Shown here: positions 1-10,672 of the stretch, piece after piece
Layout of the letters: each line of letters opens with the position of its first letter
Numbering within the stretch: the first letter of the stretch is position 1
DNA from: Maribacter algicola
GTDB lineage: Bacteria; Bacteroidota; Bacteroidia; Flavobacteriales; Flavobacteriaceae
Reading direction: 5' to 3'
DNA length: 64,000 bases
Assembly: GCF_003933245.1 (NCBI RefSeq)
Contig: NZ_QUSX01000003.1
Coordinates: forward strand, 186,001-250,000
The notes under the pieces: generated by a model
Seen by the model: the letters and a program-made list of their open reading frames with translations, nothing else
What the model was told of the DNA's origin: nothing
Database searches by the model: none
Program-made: the position numbers and the translations under genes

Positions 1-389
1 AATTCCTTGGAAACGATACCCATGACCTTTCCCATATCCTTCATACCCGAAGCACCTGTGGCATCGATAGTTTGTATAACTACTTTTTCGACTTCTTCCT
101 CAGTAAGTTGTTCCGGTAAAAATTGTTCTATCACTGCAACCTGTGCCAATTCTGGATCTGCTAAATCCTTTCTTCCTTGTTCTATAAAAATCGCGGCACT
201 ATCCTTTCGCTGTTTTACCAATTTCTGAACCAACCTGATCTCATCCTCTTCACTAATTTCCTTACCGGAACCACTAGTGCTCTCCAACAAAAGAGCGGAT
301 TTGATGGCTCTCAAGGATTCCAAGGCTACCGTATCCTTGGATTTCATAGCCACCTTCATCTGTTCCATTACTTTTGCCTGTAAACTCAT
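1..389 (-). CDS. GatB/YqeY domain protein (3' end outside window)
   Basis: The visible 129 residues, starting MSLQAKVMEQMKVAMKSKD, match the YqeY family: a helical N-terminal half with the motif ALESLRAIKSA, then a small C-terminal domain with EQFLPEQLTEEEVEKVV and GKVMGIVSKE. The family resembles the tail domain of the GatB amidotransferase subunit, which binds tRNA, but the role of the stand-alone protein is not settled. The ATG at 387-389 is the only good start. The gene follows ftsZ on the same strand but is separated by a terminator and has its own -7 promoter motif. The stop codon lies left of position 1. Most of the family's usual length of about 150 residues is present. Confidence 0.88.
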   Translation of the reverse strand, partial: MSLQAKVMEQMKVAMKSKDTVALESLRAIKSALLLESTSGSGKEISEEDEIRLVQKLVKQRKDSAAIFIEQGRKDLADPELAQVAVIEQFLPEQLTEEEVEKVVIQTIDATGASGMKDMGKVMGIVSKE

Positions 390-409
390 CTATTGTGGTT
401 TTTGGTCTG

Positions 410-437
410 CAAAGATAAATAATAAACCCGAAAACAA
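410..437 (-). promoter_or_regulatory. Putative promoter of the YqeY gene
   Basis: Reading the minus strand, TTG (435-437) is followed after 17 bases by TATCTTTG (410-417), matching the Bacteroidota consensus TTG-N(17-23)-TAnnTTTG. The start codon lies 21 bases downstream. The -33 element falls inside the ftsZ terminator hairpin. No experimental support. Confidence 0.5.
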
Positions 438-453
438 TGTTTGTTTTCGGGTT
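425..453 (-). terminator. Rho-independent terminator after ftsZ
   Basis: A 12-bp perfect stem, AACCCGAAAACA pairing with TGTTTTCGGGTT around a 5-base loop, lies 23 bases after the ftsZ stop. On the minus strand it is followed by a T-rich stretch. It marks the end of the dcw operon. Confidence 0.8.
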
Positions 454-475
454 CAAAAGTTTTATAGCCCCAATA

Positions 476-2386
476 CTAATCAACGTTATCGTGCAAAAAC
501 GAATTGTTGGACCTTAATTGAATCTCGTCATTACTATCATCACTTAGGGTCGTTCTGGAAATTTTTTTTTCCCGTGGATTGTCGTTCAAATTTACTCCCT
601 GTCTTTTGTATGCCGGTTCCTTTTCGATTTCATCAATATTGCTCAAGCTATTTTTGAACTTATAATTGAAATCCTTTAACTTTCTACGGCGTTCATCCGC
701 TCTCTGTCTCAAGAGTTCCTCAATAGGGGTTTCCATGGGATCTAACGAGGTATCATGGTTACTATTTTCCCTGGATACAACGGTTCTTTTCTCAAAAACC
801 AATTCATCTTCTATAATTTTAGGTTCGAACTCCTCAGCTTTAGATTTTGCGCCTGTCAGCCTATTCTCAAGCTCCATATAGTCGTCCAAACTGTATCTTG
901 TCTCTCCCTTTTTATTATACTCCAAAACAGGAATTATCTCCACGCTATCGTTCACGTCCAAATCCTTAATTTCGTCATCAAAATTAAAAACCACAACGTT
1001 CTCGTTTTCTTCTTCTTCCATTGGCTTACCGAAACTCATGGCGAATTGTTCTTTTTCTTCCCTGCTATACTTCAAAACTTCAGGTTCAACTACTTCGATA
1101 TCCCTTATTTTGGATGTTGCATCGATGATTACAAAGTCTTCCTCTGAAATGGATTCGGCGATTACCTCATCATAAAACACATTAAAATTGCGAATGTAAT
1201 TGGTAGTGGGAATTAAATCAAAGTCACCTGGATCTAAAAACTGATAACGCTCCTTGGGTTCTTCCTTTTCTTCTTCTTCCTCCTCAATTTCCAAGGTGTG
1301 TATAGTACGTTGGGTTGACAATAGTTCAGCTTCCGCCTTTTGATTGTCTTCTAAGGTATGAATGATTTTTTTTGCTTCGGTATTTACTATGTCATCCTGT
1401 TGTTCAACATTAAAACCCGTGGCGATAACGGTAACCGCGATGGACTCGCCCAGGGATTCGTCCTCTCCAACACCCATGATGATATTGGCCCCGTATCCAG
1501 CTTCAATTTGAATATGATCATTGATTTCACCTATTTCATCGATGGTGATTTCTTGAGCTCCGGATACAATCAACAGCAATACATTCTTAGCGCCCGTAAT
1601 TTTGTTGTCGTTCAAAAGCGGTGAATCCAGTGCTTTCATTATCGCTTCATTGGCCCTTGAAGATCCAGATGCAATGGCCGATCCCATAATCGCCGTTCCA
1701 CTATTGGAAAGAACCGTCTTGGCATCGCGTAAGTCGATGTTCTGCGTATAGTGGTGGGTTATCACCTCTGCTATACCTCTAGCGGCAGTTGCCAAAACTT
1801 CGTCAGCCTTTGAAAAACCAGCCTTAAACCCAAGGTTTCCATAAACTTCCCTTAACTTATTATTGTTGATTACAATTAAGGAATCGACATTTTTTCGTAA
1901 TTTTTCTATACCCAGTTGGGCTTGATCACAACGCATTTTACCCTCGAATTGAAAGGGCATGGTAACAATACCAACTGTTAGGATATCCATTTCCTTAGCG
2001 AACTTGGCAATTACGGGAGCAGCACCAGTCCCTGTTCCCCCACCCATACCGGCAGTAATGAAAATCATTTTTGTCGTACGGTCCAACATACCTTTGATAT
2101 CCTCCATACTCTCCATTGCGGCCTGTTCACCTATCTCAGGATTGGCACCAGCTCCCAATCCCTCCGTCAATGACACGCCAAGTTGAATCTTGTTAGGTAC
2201 TGGACTATTGTCCAAGGCTTGTGCATCTGTATTACAGATAACAAAGTCCACCCCGTTGATACCGGCCTGGAACATATGGTTTATGGCATTACTACCGCCG
2301 CCACCAACTCCAATGACTTTTATGACGTTACTTTGATTTTTTGGAAGATCAAAAGAAATACTATCAAATTCGTTGTGATTACTCAT
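476..2386 (-). CDS. ftsZ: Cell division protein FtsZ
   Basis: Tubulin-like GTPase that forms the cytokinetic ring. The GTP-binding core covers roughly residues 20-330: VGGGGSNA at 27-34, the tubulin signature GGGTGTG at 115-121, and the T7 loop motif [11 protein letters not shown] that completes the active site of the neighbouring subunit. After the core comes a tail of about 300 residues, with runs of glutamate near residue 365 and charged, low-complexity sequence to the end (NSFLHDNVD). At 636 residues it is far longer than the roughly 380 of E. coli FtsZ, which I believe is common in flavobacteria. Last gene of the dcw operon, just downstream of ftsA. Confidence 0.97.
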   Translation of the reverse strand: MSNHNEFDSISFDLPKNQSNVIKVIGVGGGGSNAINHMFQAGINGVDFVICNTDAQALDNSPVPNKIQLGVSLTEGLGAGANPEIGEQAAMESMEDIKGMLDRTTKMIFITAGMGGGTGTGAAPVIAKFAKEMDILTVGIVTMPFQFEGKMRCDQAQLGIEKLRKNVDSLIVINNNKLREVYGNLGFKAGFSKADEVLATAARGIAEVITHHYTQNIDLRDAKTVLSNSGTAIMGSAIASGSSRANEAIMKALDSPLLNDNKITGAKNVLLLIVSGAQEITIDEIGEINDHIQIEAGYGANIIMGVGEDESLGESIAVTVIATGFNVEQQDDIVNTEAKKIIHTLEDNQKAEAELLSTQRTIHTLEIEEEEEEKEEPKERYQFLDPGDFDLIPTTNYIRNFNVFYDEVIAESISEEDFVIIDATSKIRDIEVVEPEVLKYSREEKEQFAMSFGKPMEEEENENVVVFNFDDEIKDLDVNDSVEIIPVLEYNKKGETRYSLDDYMELENRLTGAKSKAEEFEPKIIEDELVFEKRTVVSRENSNHDTSLDPMETPIEELLRQRADERRRKLKDFNYKFKNSLSNIDEIEKEPAYKRQGVNLNDNPREKKISRTTLSDDSNDEIQLRSNNSFLHDNVD

Positions 2387-2421
2387 ACTATTATTATTAC
2401 TGGTTATTATGTGCTTATACT

Positions 2422-3747
2422 TTACTCGGCATTATCCAAAAAATCCTTCAACTTTTCGGACCATCGGTCAAAAACGGATTTCCGCTCCTTCATAGGTTGA
2501 TTCACCTTAACCTCTTCTTCAAAGCCGGCCATTACAGGTTCTTCCTCCTTCTTAATCTTATTTTTATTGATGGCCGACTTCCTTTCTTCCTTCCTAATGG
2601 CGTTCATCAACAAACCTACGGCCGTGGCGTAAAGGGGGCTGGCCACTTCCTCGTCTGAATCCCCTGCCAAATGCTCGTTGGGGTAGCCTATACGGGTATC
2701 CATTCCCGTAATATATTCCACCAACTGCTTTAGGTGCTTCAATTGACTTCCACCTCCTGTAAGTACGATGCCCGCAATCAATTTCTTTTTTTGCTCGTCA
2801 TGACCATAGTTCTTGATTTCAACATACACTTGCTCTATAATTTCGACCACTCTGGCATGTATGATTTTGGAGAGGTTCTTTAAGGTAATTTCCTTAGGTT
2901 CACGGCCCCTCAAACCTTGTATGGATACGATTTCATTGTCCTTGTTCTCCCCAGGCCAAGCGGAACCAAAACGTACCTTAAGACTTTCGGCCTGTTTTTC
3001 TATGATGGAGCAGCCTTCCTTAATATCCTCGGTTATAACGCCGCCACCAAAAGGTATTACGGCCGTATGACGGATAATACCATCTTTAAAAATGGCCAAA
3101 TCCGTAGTTCCGCCCCCTATATCGATCAAAGCGACGCCGGCCTCCTTCTCTTCCATGCTCAACACGGCATCAGCAGATGCCAGTGGCTCCAAGGTAATGT
3201 TCCCCAAGTCCAGTCCTGCACTTTTTATACATCTGCCTACATTCTTGATAGAGGAAACCTGGCCTACCACCACATGGAAATTGGCCTCCAATCTGCCACC
3301 GTACATACCAATAGGCTCTTTTATTTCAGTCTGTCCATCCACCTTATATTCCTGTGGCAATACATGAATGATTTCCTCCCCAGGAAGCATGATCAGTTTA
3401 TAGACTTGATTGACCAAGGAATCCAAGTCGTCCTCATTGATAACTTCCTCTGAATCCTTTCTGGTAATGTAGTCACTGTGCTGCAGGCTTCTGATGTGCT
3501 GACCGGCAATCCCTACTACAACGGAACCTATTTTTAGTCCGGAATTGGTTTCGGCCTGTTCCACGGCCTGCTGTATGGATTTTATGGTTTGTGTGATATT
3601 GTTAACAACGCCTCTATGTACGCCCAGACTTTTGGATTTACCAATACCCAAAATCTCAATTTTCCCGTACTCGTTCTTTCTTCCGATTATGGCCACAATT
3701 TTAGTGGTCCCTATGTCTAAACCGACCGAATAATTTCCTTGTTCCAT
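2422..3747 (-). CDS. ftsA: Cell division protein FtsA
   Basis: Actin-like ATPase that tethers FtsZ to the inner membrane and recruits later division proteins. The sequence opens with the phosphate-1 motif GLDIGTTKIVAIIG (about residues 9-22) and carries a second motif, ALIDIGGGTTDLAIF (about 206-220), and VLTGGGSQLKHL near 330. The SHS2-type 1C subdomain lies between the first two. The C-terminus, RKSVFDRWSEKLKDFLDNAE, is a probable amphipathic membrane-targeting helix after a charged linker. Length of 441 is normal. It lies between ftsQ (4-base gap) and ftsZ (35-base gap), the usual dcw order. Confidence 0.96.
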   Translation of the reverse strand: MEQGNYSVGLDIGTTKIVAIIGRKNEYGKIEILGIGKSKSLGVHRGVVNNITQTIKSIQQAVEQAETNSGLKIGSVVVGIAGQHIRSLQHSDYITRKDSEEVINEDDLDSLVNQVYKLIMLPGEEIIHVLPQEYKVDGQTEIKEPIGMYGGRLEANFHVVVGQVSSIKNVGRCIKSAGLDLGNITLEPLASADAVLSMEEKEAGVALIDIGGGTTDLAIFKDGIIRHTAVIPFGGGVITEDIKEGCSIIEKQAESLKVRFGSAWPGENKDNEIVSIQGLRGREPKEITLKNLSKIIHARVVEIIEQVYVEIKNYGHDEQKKKLIAGIVLTGGGSQLKHLKQLVEYITGMDTRIGYPNEHLAGDSDEEVASPLYATAVGLLMNAIRKEERKSAINKNKIKKEEEPVMAGFEEEVKVNQPMKERKSVFDRWSEKLKDFLDNAE

Positions 3748-3751
3748 GTTG

Positions 3752-4471
3752 TTATATTTTAGTGCACACTACCTGATTATTGAATTCCAAACTAACTTCC
3801 GCAAAATCCTCCAAGGTATTATCCTTGTTCGCCTTGGCGTAAAAGGCTTTAAAATTGCTGAACTTCGTTTCCAAATTTTCAATATCCCCTAAATTCACCA
3901 CAAACTGGTTCAGCCTAAACTTCAATTGGTAATCATCCTCCGCCTTGATATGAATACCTATTACATTCTTACGCAAAAAATCGTCCTTGTTTATAAACTC
4001 CAAAATTTTATACACATCCTCCAGGCTCTTCCCTGTTATATTGCCTGTGATAATAGGCACCCTAGCCGAATAATTGGATGAAAACGGCATACGTTTTCCT
4101 TCATCATCCAGATAAAACTTTGAATCCCCCTCAATGCGTCCTATGGGTTTGCGTTGAACAATTTTAGACGTTAGCTCACCGTCTATAGTGACATAGACCT
4201 GGGCACTTTTCACCATTTCATTGGCCTCAAGGGCCTTTTCTATAGTATTCAAAACTATATTTTCTTTAGGGACATTTTCGAGCCGCCCATAATTTTGTAT
4301 TAACAATTTATTAACCGCGCCCTCAGTGATATACAAATTTTGGTCCCCCAAAAATTCCACCTTGGTACGAACTACATTCTTATTGCGGCTTCTGTTGTTA
4401 GAAAAAGCGTAAAGCCCCATTATCATTAAGATCAGAGCCGTAATTTTTATAAAATTCCAATTAATGCGCAT
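3752..4471 (-). CDS. ftsQ: Cell division protein FtsQ
   Basis: Bitopic division protein. A short cytoplasmic start (MRINWNFIK) precedes one transmembrane segment at about residues 8-23, then a periplasmic part with a POTRA-like region and a beta domain (TSKIVQRKPIGRIEGDSKFYLDDEG, in pieces, is the typical FtsQ/DivIB pattern of a conserved 'RxPxG' followed by 'yLDdeG'). In other bacteria it links FtsA/FtsZ to the FtsBL complex and FtsI. The start overlaps the end of murC by 11 bases, so translation is probably coupled. Sequence conservation is low in this family, so the call rests on motif order and position between murC and ftsA. Confidence 0.9.
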   Translation of the reverse strand: MRINWNFIKITALILMIMGLYAFSNNRSRNKNVVRTKVEFLGDQNLYITEGAVNKLLIQNYGRLENVPKENIVLNTIEKALEANEMVKSAQVYVTIDGELTSKIVQRKPIGRIEGDSKFYLDDEGKRMPFSSNYSARVPIITGNITGKSLEDVYKILEFINKDDFLRKNVIGIHIKAEDDYQLKFRLNQFVVNLGDIENLETKFSNFKAFYAKANKDNTLEDFAEVSLEFNNQVVCTKI

Positions 4472-5813
4472 ACTCCAATTCCTTTTTTACCTTCATAATT
4501 TCCAGCCCTATGTCCCCTGCCCCCATCATGACAAGCACTTCTGGATTTTGGGCTTTTATTTCCGATACCAAATCCCCTTTTTCAACTATTTTCTTTACAG
4601 GATTGGTCATTTTTTTCAATAGCCAAGCGGAATCTATTCCCTCCATAGGCTCTTCCCTGGCCGGATAGATTTCCAAAAGAAGTACGCTATGGAATTTCGA
4701 TAGACTTTTTGCAAAATCATCCCCAAAATCCTTTGTCCGGCTGAATAAATGCGGCTGGAAAATGGCCAAAACCCTTTTATTGGGATGCATTTCCGTTATG
4801 GCATCGTACACGGCATCTATTTCAGTTGGGTGATGGGCGTAATCATCTATGAGGACGAAATCCTCGTTTTTGATACGGTAGGAAAATCGTCTCTGAACAC
4901 CCTTAAAAGAAGCCAAAGCTTCGGCCAGGCGATACGGTGGGGAACCTGCCTGTATCGCCATAGCAAAAGCAACCAAACCGTTCAATAAGTTGTGTCTTCC
5001 CGGCTTGTTGAATTTAACCCCAGTAAATGTTCCGTCCGGGGTTCCCAAATCAAAAATGTAGGCACCATGTTCTATTTTTATATTTCGGATACAATAATCC
5101 GAATCATCCTCAATTCCATAGGTAATCCCTTCCAAGGGCAGACCGTTTCGTACGAACAGTTTTCCACCGGGCTTAATGCGGCCAACAAACTGGTGAAATG
5201 ACTTTTGTAATTCCGCTGCATCGCCATAGATATCCAAATGATCCGCGTCCATAGAGGTAATACAGGCCACATTGGGTGACAACCTTAAAAAAGAGCGATC
5301 AAACTCATCAGCCTCCACGACCGAATATTCGGTTCCCTCTAAAAGAAAATTGCTATTGAAATCCTCTGATATACCTCCCAAAAATGCTGTTAGAGGTGTT
5401 CCTGTCTCCCGCAATAAATGGGCAAGAATGCTTGATGTAGTCGTCTTACCGTGTGTACCCGCTACGGCAAAGCAGAAGGAATCTTGGGTAATCAACCCCA
5501 AAACTTCAGAGCGCTTTTTGATGACAAAATCATTCCTAAGAAAGTATTGATATTCTGAATGTGTAGTTTTTACGGCCGGTGTATAAACAATTAAAGTTTC
5601 GGTAGGGTTTAAGAACGATTTGGGAACCAATTCAAGATCATCCTCATAATGCACGGAAATCGCATGGCCCGATAGTTCAAGTGTCAAAGGGGTCTCGGTC
5701 TTATCGTAACCGGCCACTTCTTTCCCGATAAACTTGAAATACCGGGCCAATGCGGACATACCTATACCTCCGATACCAATGAAGTAAACCCTATGTATAT
5801 CCTTAATTTCCAT
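4461..5813 (-). CDS. murC: UDP-N-acetylmuramate--L-alanine ligase MurC
   Basis: Cytoplasmic Mur ligase that adds L-alanine to UDP-MurNAc, the first step in building the peptide stem. The N-terminal Rossmann domain carries FIGIGGIGMSALA (about 11-23). The ATP-binding loop GTHGKTTT is at 119-126, followed by the central domain motif EADEFDRSFL and, further on, DDYAHHPTEIDAV, typical of MurC. The C-terminal domain includes LFSRTKDF. Length of 450 is normal. It overlaps ftsQ by 11 bases and starts 5 bases after murG. Confidence 0.97.
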   Translation of the reverse strand: MEIKDIHRVYFIGIGGIGMSALARYFKFIGKEVAGYDKTETPLTLELSGHAISVHYEDDLELVPKSFLNPTETLIVYTPAVKTTHSEYQYFLRNDFVIKKRSEVLGLITQDSFCFAVAGTHGKTTTSSILAHLLRETGTPLTAFLGGISEDFNSNFLLEGTEYSVVEADEFDRSFLRLSPNVACITSMDADHLDIYGDAAELQKSFHQFVGRIKPGGKLFVRNGLPLEGITYGIEDDSDYCIRNIKIEHGAYIFDLGTPDGTFTGVKFNKPGRHNLLNGLVAFAMAIQAGSPPYRLAEALASFKGVQRRFSYRIKNEDFVLIDDYAHHPTEIDAVYDAITEMHPNKRVLAIFQPHLFSRTKDFGDDFAKSLSKFHSVLLLEIYPAREEPMEGIDSAWLLKKMTNPVKKIVEKGDLVSEIKAQNPEVLVMMGAGDIGLEIMKVKKELEYAH

Positions 5814-5818
5814 GTTGG

Positions 5819-6907
5819 CTAATTCAACAATTTTTCTATTTCATCGCAAATATCCTTCGTGGCATTTGGCAGCGCCAAAGCCTTTATATTTTTGGAAAGT
5901 CGCTCCCGTTTTTCTTCCGACTCGAATACCGTCAAAAACTCTTCTTTAAACTTTTCTTCCAAATCACTTTCCTTGATCATGATAGCAGCATCTTCGGCCA
6001 CCAAAGCTTGTGCATTTTTTGTCTGATGGTCCTCCGCCACCACAGGCGATGGAATAAAGATGGTAGGCTTTCCTACCAAACATAACTCGGAAACCGCTCC
6101 AGCCCCAGATCTGGAAATGATCATATCCGCCGCGGCATAGGCCTTTGCCATATCGTTCAAAAAAGCATGAATCTTTACAGAATCTGAATTTTGACCTTCG
6201 TACGTCTTTATATAACCCTTACCGCATTGCCAAATCAACTGAAGGTTCAAGGATTTGAAAAACTCCAGGTTATCGGCAATCAAGACATTGATTCGCTTGG
6301 AGCCCAAACTGCCCCCAAGCACCAAAAGGGTTTTCTTTTGCGTGTTCAAACCAAAAAATCCTAGCGCATCAGACTGATTCTCCTGTATGGATATTAAATC
6401 GGCCCGTACGGGGTTTCCGGTTTTCACAATTTTATCGGCAGGAAAAAATCGTTCCATACCATCGTAGGCCACACAAATCTTGGCTACCTTGTTCTTGAGT
6501 AGTTTGTTCGTGATTCCGGCAAAGGAGTTCTGCTCCTGTAGTACACAAGGTATATTTCTACCGGAAGCCGCCTTTAGCAAAGGACCACTGGCAAAACCGC
6601 CAGTACCTACGACGGCATGGGGCTTGAACCTGCTTACTATGTTACTCGCCTTTATCAAACTACTTATCAGTTTTATTGGAAACAATACATTTTTAAGGGT
6701 GAGTTTCCGTTGTATCCCTGTAATCCACAATCCTTCAATTTTGTATCCCGCTTGGGGAACCTTCTCCATTTCCATCCTATCCTTGGCACCCACAAAAAGG
6801 AATTCGGCATCAGGATGTCTTCTTTTCAGTTCGTCGGCAATTGAAATCGCCGGATAGATATGTCCCCCCGTTCCGCCCCCGGATATAATAAACCTATAAC
6901 TGCCCAC
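5819..6907 (-). CDS. murG: UDP-GlcNAc:lipid I GlcNAc transferase MurG
   Basis: Family GT28 glycosyltransferase at the inner face of the membrane; it adds GlcNAc to lipid I to give lipid II. The N-terminal loop [12 protein letters not shown] (about 9-20), the motif [10 protein letters not shown] (about 100-109), the second G-loop [13 protein letters not shown], and the donor-binding segment [23 protein letters not shown] with a later EDHQTKNA are all present. The start is GTG (6905-6907), overlapping the end of ftsW by 14 bases; no ATG is available further upstream in frame. Length of 362 is normal. Confidence 0.96.
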   Translation of the reverse strand: MGSYRFIISGGGTGGHIYPAISIADELKRRHPDAEFLFVGAKDRMEMEKVPQAGYKIEGLWITGIQRKLTLKNVLFPIKLISSLIKASNIVSRFKPHAVVGTGGFASGPLLKAASGRNIPCVLQEQNSFAGITNKLLKNKVAKICVAYDGMERFFPADKIVKTGNPVRADLISIQENQSDALGFFGLNTQKKTLLVLGGSLGSKRINVLIADNLEFFKSLNLQLIWQCGKGYIKTYEGQNSDSVKIHAFLNDMAKAYAAADMIISRSGAGAVSELCLVGKPTIFIPSPVVAEDHQTKNAQALVAEDAAIMIKESDLEEKFKEEFLTVFESEEKRERLSKNIKALALPNATKDICDEIEKLLN

Positions 6908-8096
6908 TCAATACTTCTAAAGGGTTGCTTTCATCAATATCCACGGTACTCTCTTTCGTCTGCTGCATGCTTTTGTTACTGGCACTTAAAATGATCCCTA
7001 TCGCTAGACAGGTCATCCAGCTGGAAGTTCCCCCACTACTGATCAAGGGTAAATTTTGGCCCGTTACTGGAAACAGCTCCACGGCCACGGCCATATTGAT
7101 CAAAGCCTGAAAAACTATGGGCAAACCAACACCTAACACCAACAATTTGCTAAAAATGGTAGAGCAGCCATTTGCGACCACAACGATTCTGAACAACAAA
7201 AACAGGTAAAAAAACATGAGGGCAAATCCACCCAAAAGCCCATATTCCTCGACAATAATGGCATAGATAAAATCCGACGAACTCTGGGGAAGGAAATTCT
7301 TCTGTACGCTTTTTCCAGCACCTTTGCCCATTACTCCTCCAGTAGCGATGGCTATTTTGGCCTTTTCTATCTGATAGGTACCTTCAGTATCCTCAGGGTT
7401 GCTAAAACTATCGATACGGCTCATCCAAGTGTCCACCCTATTTGGAAACAAATCAGGAGCGGCCTTGGCGACCAAAATAAAAAGGACCAAACAAGCGATT
7501 CCCGTACCAACGATTGCAATCAAATACTTTAATGGGTATCCCCCCAAAAAACATAACATCAAGACCATGGAAAATATAATTCCCGCAGTTGAAAAGTTAG
7601 CCGGAAGGATTAGGACCACTACTAAAAATACAGGCAACCACAAAGGCAAGATACTTTCCTTGAAAGTAACCTTTATATCACGCACTTTTGACAAATATCT
7701 TGCTACATAGATCATCAAAACCACGGCCGCCAAGTTCGAAGGTTGAAATCCAAACCCAACAAGCGGCAATCGTATCCACCTGCTCGCATTGGTTTCACCT
7801 GCGGTTGTTCCCTGTGCCAATACAAAAATCAATAGTACGATCACAATGGGCATGGCAATTAAAGAAAGTCCCTTAAAAAAATGGGTCGGAATTTTATGTA
7901 CCCCGTATATAATCCCAAAACCTAAGAACAGTAACAAGGCATGTTTCACCAAATGCCCTACTGTAGTACCGTTACCTACTACATAAACCAAATTACTACT
8001 GGCACTGTATACAGGAAGAAATGAAAACAATGCCAAAAGTGCCGCTATGGCCCAAATGGCTTTGTCCCCATTAATATTTTGCAATAGGTTTCGCAC
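6894..8096 (-). CDS. ftsW: SEDS glycosyltransferase FtsW
   Basis: Polytopic membrane protein of the SEDS (shape, elongation, division, sporulation) family, the lipid II polymerase that works with FtsI in septal wall synthesis. About ten hydrophobic segments are visible between residue 13 and the end. Family motifs include [17 protein letters not shown] (about 106-122), a long extracytoplasmic loop with [23 protein letters not shown] (split here: [11 protein letters not shown], then [11 protein letters not shown]), and [13 protein letters not shown] near 345-357. It lies between murD and murG, which indicates FtsW rather than RodA. Confidence 0.95.
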   Translation of the reverse strand: MRNLLQNINGDKAIWAIAALLALFSFLPVYSASSNLVYVVGNGTTVGHLVKHALLLFLGFGIIYGVHKIPTHFFKGLSLIAMPIVIVLLIFVLAQGTTAGETNASRWIRLPLVGFGFQPSNLAAVVLMIYVARYLSKVRDIKVTFKESILPLWLPVFLVVVLILPANFSTAGIIFSMVLMLCFLGGYPLKYLIAIVGTGIACLVLFILVAKAAPDLFPNRVDTWMSRIDSFSNPEDTEGTYQIEKAKIAIATGGVMGKGAGKSVQKNFLPQSSSDFIYAIIVEEYGLLGGFALMFFYLFLLFRIVVVANGCSTIFSKLLVLGVGLPIVFQALINMAVAVELFPVTGQNLPLISSGGTSSWMTCLAIGIILSASNKSMQQTKESTVDIDESNPLEVLSGQL

Positions 8097-8099
8097 TAC

Positions 8100-9434
8100 T
8101 TATAAATTTTTGACGCAGTTTTTGAATTGATTACCCCGATCCTCATAGTTCTGAAAAAGGTCAAAACTGGCACAGGCTGGGGACAATAACACCGTATCGC
8201 CTCTTTCTGCAATTTTATAGGCCACTTTCACCGCTTCCTCCATGGCATAGGTCTCCACCAAAAGATCAACCACATTACCAAAGGTGTCCTTGATTTTTTC
8301 ATTATCGATCCCCAAACAAACAATGGCCTTCACCTTCTCCCGCACCAAGGGCATCAACTCCTTGTATTCATTACCCTTATCCACTCCTCCAACAATCCAG
8401 ACTACGGGAGTTTTTACGCTCTCCAAAGCATAGTAAGTGGCATTTACATTGGTGGCCTTAGAATCATTTATATACTGCACATGGTGTATTTTCAATACCT
8501 TCTCCAACCTGTGGGGAGCCCCTTGAAAATTGGAAATGCATTCCCGAATAGTTTCCTTGCGGATGCCCACCAATTTTGCCACCATGGCGGCGGCCATGGT
8601 ATTCTTTAAGTTATGCTGGCCTTCCAATGCTAAACTGTCTGTCATCATTTTTATAGTGTCTACTTGCGTTGTTATTTTAATTTCATTTTCCTCTATACAG
8701 GCCCCTTCCTTCAAGGATTCCTTTAGGGAAAAAGGGAGTAATTTGGATTTGACCGGGTGTTCCTTTAACCAATTGGCGATAACTTCATCATCCGCATCAT
8801 AGATAAAACAATCCTCAATTGTTTGGTTTTTGGTGATCAAGAATTTGGAGGCGATATAGTTTTCAAACTTATATTCATACCGATCCAAATGGTCTGGTGT
8901 AATGTTGGTAATTATGGAAATATGCGGTTTAAATTCCCGGATACCGTCCAATTGAAAACTGCTGATTTCCAAAACATAGTAATCAAAGTTTTCCTCGGCC
9001 ACCATTTTCGCGAAACTATCACCAATATTACCGGCCATAGCTACGTTCAAACCGCCACTTTTTAAAATATGGTAGGTAAGCATCGTAGTGGTAGTCTTTC
9101 CGTTGCTTCCTGTTATCCCTATGATTTTTGCATCGGTATATCTTGAAGCAAATTCAATTTCAGAGATAACAGGAATTCCTTTATTGACCAACTCCTTCAC
9201 CAACGGAACGGAATCCGGAATTCCGGGACTTTTCATGACCACATCGGCCTTCATTATTTTTTCCTCAGAATGTTTTGATTCTTCCCAATCAATCCCAATA
9301 TGTTCAAGAACGTTTTTATATTTTTCCTTTATTTTTCCCTTGTCGGAAACAAAAACATCAAATCCCTTTTTTTGTCCTAAAATGGCGGTACCCACACCGC
9401 TTTCACCCCCCCCAAGCACTACCAAAAAAGCCAT
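8100..9434 (-). CDS. murD: UDP-MurNAc-L-Ala--D-glutamate ligase MurD
   Basis: Mur ligase that adds D-glutamate to UDP-MurNAc-L-alanine in the cytoplasm. It has the N-terminal nucleotide-binding fold (LGGGESGVGTAIL, about 7-19), SPGIP at 69-73, the ATP loop GSNGKTTT at 109-116, the motif ITNITPDHLDRY, and PHRLEKV followed by INDSKATN, which is characteristic of MurD. The C-terminal LSPACASFDLF is also typical. 444 residues is the normal length. It starts directly after the mraY stop with no spacer and ends 3 bases before ftsW. Confidence 0.97.
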   Translation of the reverse strand: MAFLVVLGGGESGVGTAILGQKKGFDVFVSDKGKIKEKYKNVLEHIGIDWEESKHSEEKIMKADVVMKSPGIPDSVPLVKELVNKGIPVISEIEFASRYTDAKIIGITGSNGKTTTTMLTYHILKSGGLNVAMAGNIGDSFAKMVAEENFDYYVLEISSFQLDGIREFKPHISIITNITPDHLDRYEYKFENYIASKFLITKNQTIEDCFIYDADDEVIANWLKEHPVKSKLLPFSLKESLKEGACIEENEIKITTQVDTIKMMTDSLALEGQHNLKNTMAAAMVAKLVGIRKETIRECISNFQGAPHRLEKVLKIHHVQYINDSKATNVNATYYALESVKTPVVWIVGGVDKGNEYKELMPLVREKVKAIVCLGIDNEKIKDTFGNVVDLLVETYAMEEAVKVAYKIAERGDTVLLSPACASFDLFQNYEDRGNQFKNCVKNL

Positions 9435-10655
9435 CTATCTAACCTTAAGAGTTACAATGGTCACAACGGCCAACATAATACCCACAATCCAAAATCTGGT
9501 TACGATCTTACTTTCGTGATATCCCTTCTTTTGATAATGATGGTGCAGGGGCGACATTAAAAAAATACGCCTACCTTCCCCAAATTTCTTTTTGGTATAC
9601 TTGAAATACGCCACTTGTGTCATGACCGATAGGGATTCTGCGAAAAAAATGCCGCAAAGGACGGGAATCAATAATTCCTTTCTGACGATTATGGCAATTA
9701 CCGCGATTACCCCGCCAATGGTCAAACTGCCCGTATCCCCCATAAAAACTTGGGCCGGATAGGTATTGTACCAAAGAAAACCTACCAGTGCGCCCACAAA
9801 TGCGGTGATGAATATCAACAGCTCACCAACCCTTGGTATGTACATGATATCCAAGTATTCTGAAAAAATAATATTACCGGAAACCAAAGCGAAAACCCCT
9901 AGGGTAAATACTATTATGGCTGAAGTCCCAGCTGCCAAGCCATCGATACCATCGGTTAGGTTTGCCCCGTTGGAAACAGCCGTAACAATTAAAATGATAA
10001 TGGGGATGAATATCAACCACGCATACTCCTTGGCCCCTTCTCCCATCCAAGAAATAAAACTTCCGTAATCGAATTCATTATTTTTAAAAAAGGGTACGGT
10101 GGTCATGGTAGACTTTATTTCCTCACCCCGTACTTCTTCAACCGTAAACTGCTCCGTGATTATGGTCTTATTATGGTCGCGCATGGTTACCTCAGGATGG
10201 AAGTAAAGTACCGCACCTACCAAAAGACCCAACACCACCTGGCCTATCACTTTAAACCTTCCCTTAAGTCCTTCCTTGTTCTTTTTGAAAACCTTAATAT
10301 AATCATCGATAAAACCAATGACTCCCATCCATAAAGTGGTGAAAATCAACAAAATGATGTATATATTTTCCAATCTTGCAAAAAGAAGAACCGGAATAAG
10401 CGTCGCCAATATGATGATAACACCGCCCATGGTTGGAGTACCCGCCTTTTGCTTTTGTCCTTCCAGGCCTAAATCCCTAATGGTCTCACCTACCTGCTGA
10501 TTTTGAAGAAACAGGATTATTTTTTTTCCATATGCCGTGGCGATAATAAGGGAAAGCAAGATGGCCATACCCGCACGAAAGGTGCTGAACTGGAACAGAC
10601 TCGCTCCAGGCAGCTGGTATTGCTTCTCCAAATATTCGAACAGGTAGGTTAACAT
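9435..10655 (-). CDS. mraY: Phospho-MurNAc-pentapeptide transferase MraY
   Basis: Integral membrane enzyme that transfers phospho-MurNAc-pentapeptide to undecaprenyl phosphate, giving lipid I. About ten transmembrane helices are visible. The first Asp pair is in [20 protein letters not shown] (about 113-132). The second motif is [12 protein letters not shown], the third is [13 protein letters not shown], and the HHH segment is [10 protein letters not shown] near residue 375. An extracytoplasmic insertion of about 50 residues after the fifth helix ([17 protein letters not shown] onward) makes it longer (406) than E. coli MraY (360); I believe this insert is usual in Bacteroidota. Confidence 0.96.
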   Translation of the reverse strand: MLTYLFEYLEKQYQLPGASLFQFSTFRAGMAILLSLIIATAYGKKIILFLQNQQVGETIRDLGLEGQKQKAGTPTMGGVIIILATLIPVLLFARLENIYIILLIFTTLWMGVIGFIDDYIKVFKKNKEGLKGRFKVIGQVVLGLLVGAVLYFHPEVTMRDHNKTIITEQFTVEEVRGEEIKSTMTTVPFFKNNEFDYGSFISWMGEGAKEYAWLIFIPIIILIVTAVSNGANLTDGIDGLAAGTSAIIVFTLGVFALVSGNIIFSEYLDIMYIPRVGELLIFITAFVGALVGFLWYNTYPAQVFMGDTGSLTIGGVIAVIAIIVRKELLIPVLCGIFFAESLSVMTQVAYFKYTKKKFGEGRRIFLMSPLHHHYQKKGYHESKIVTRFWIVGIMLAVVTIVTLKVR

Positions 10656-10672
10656 ATATTTTTCTTAAGTGT

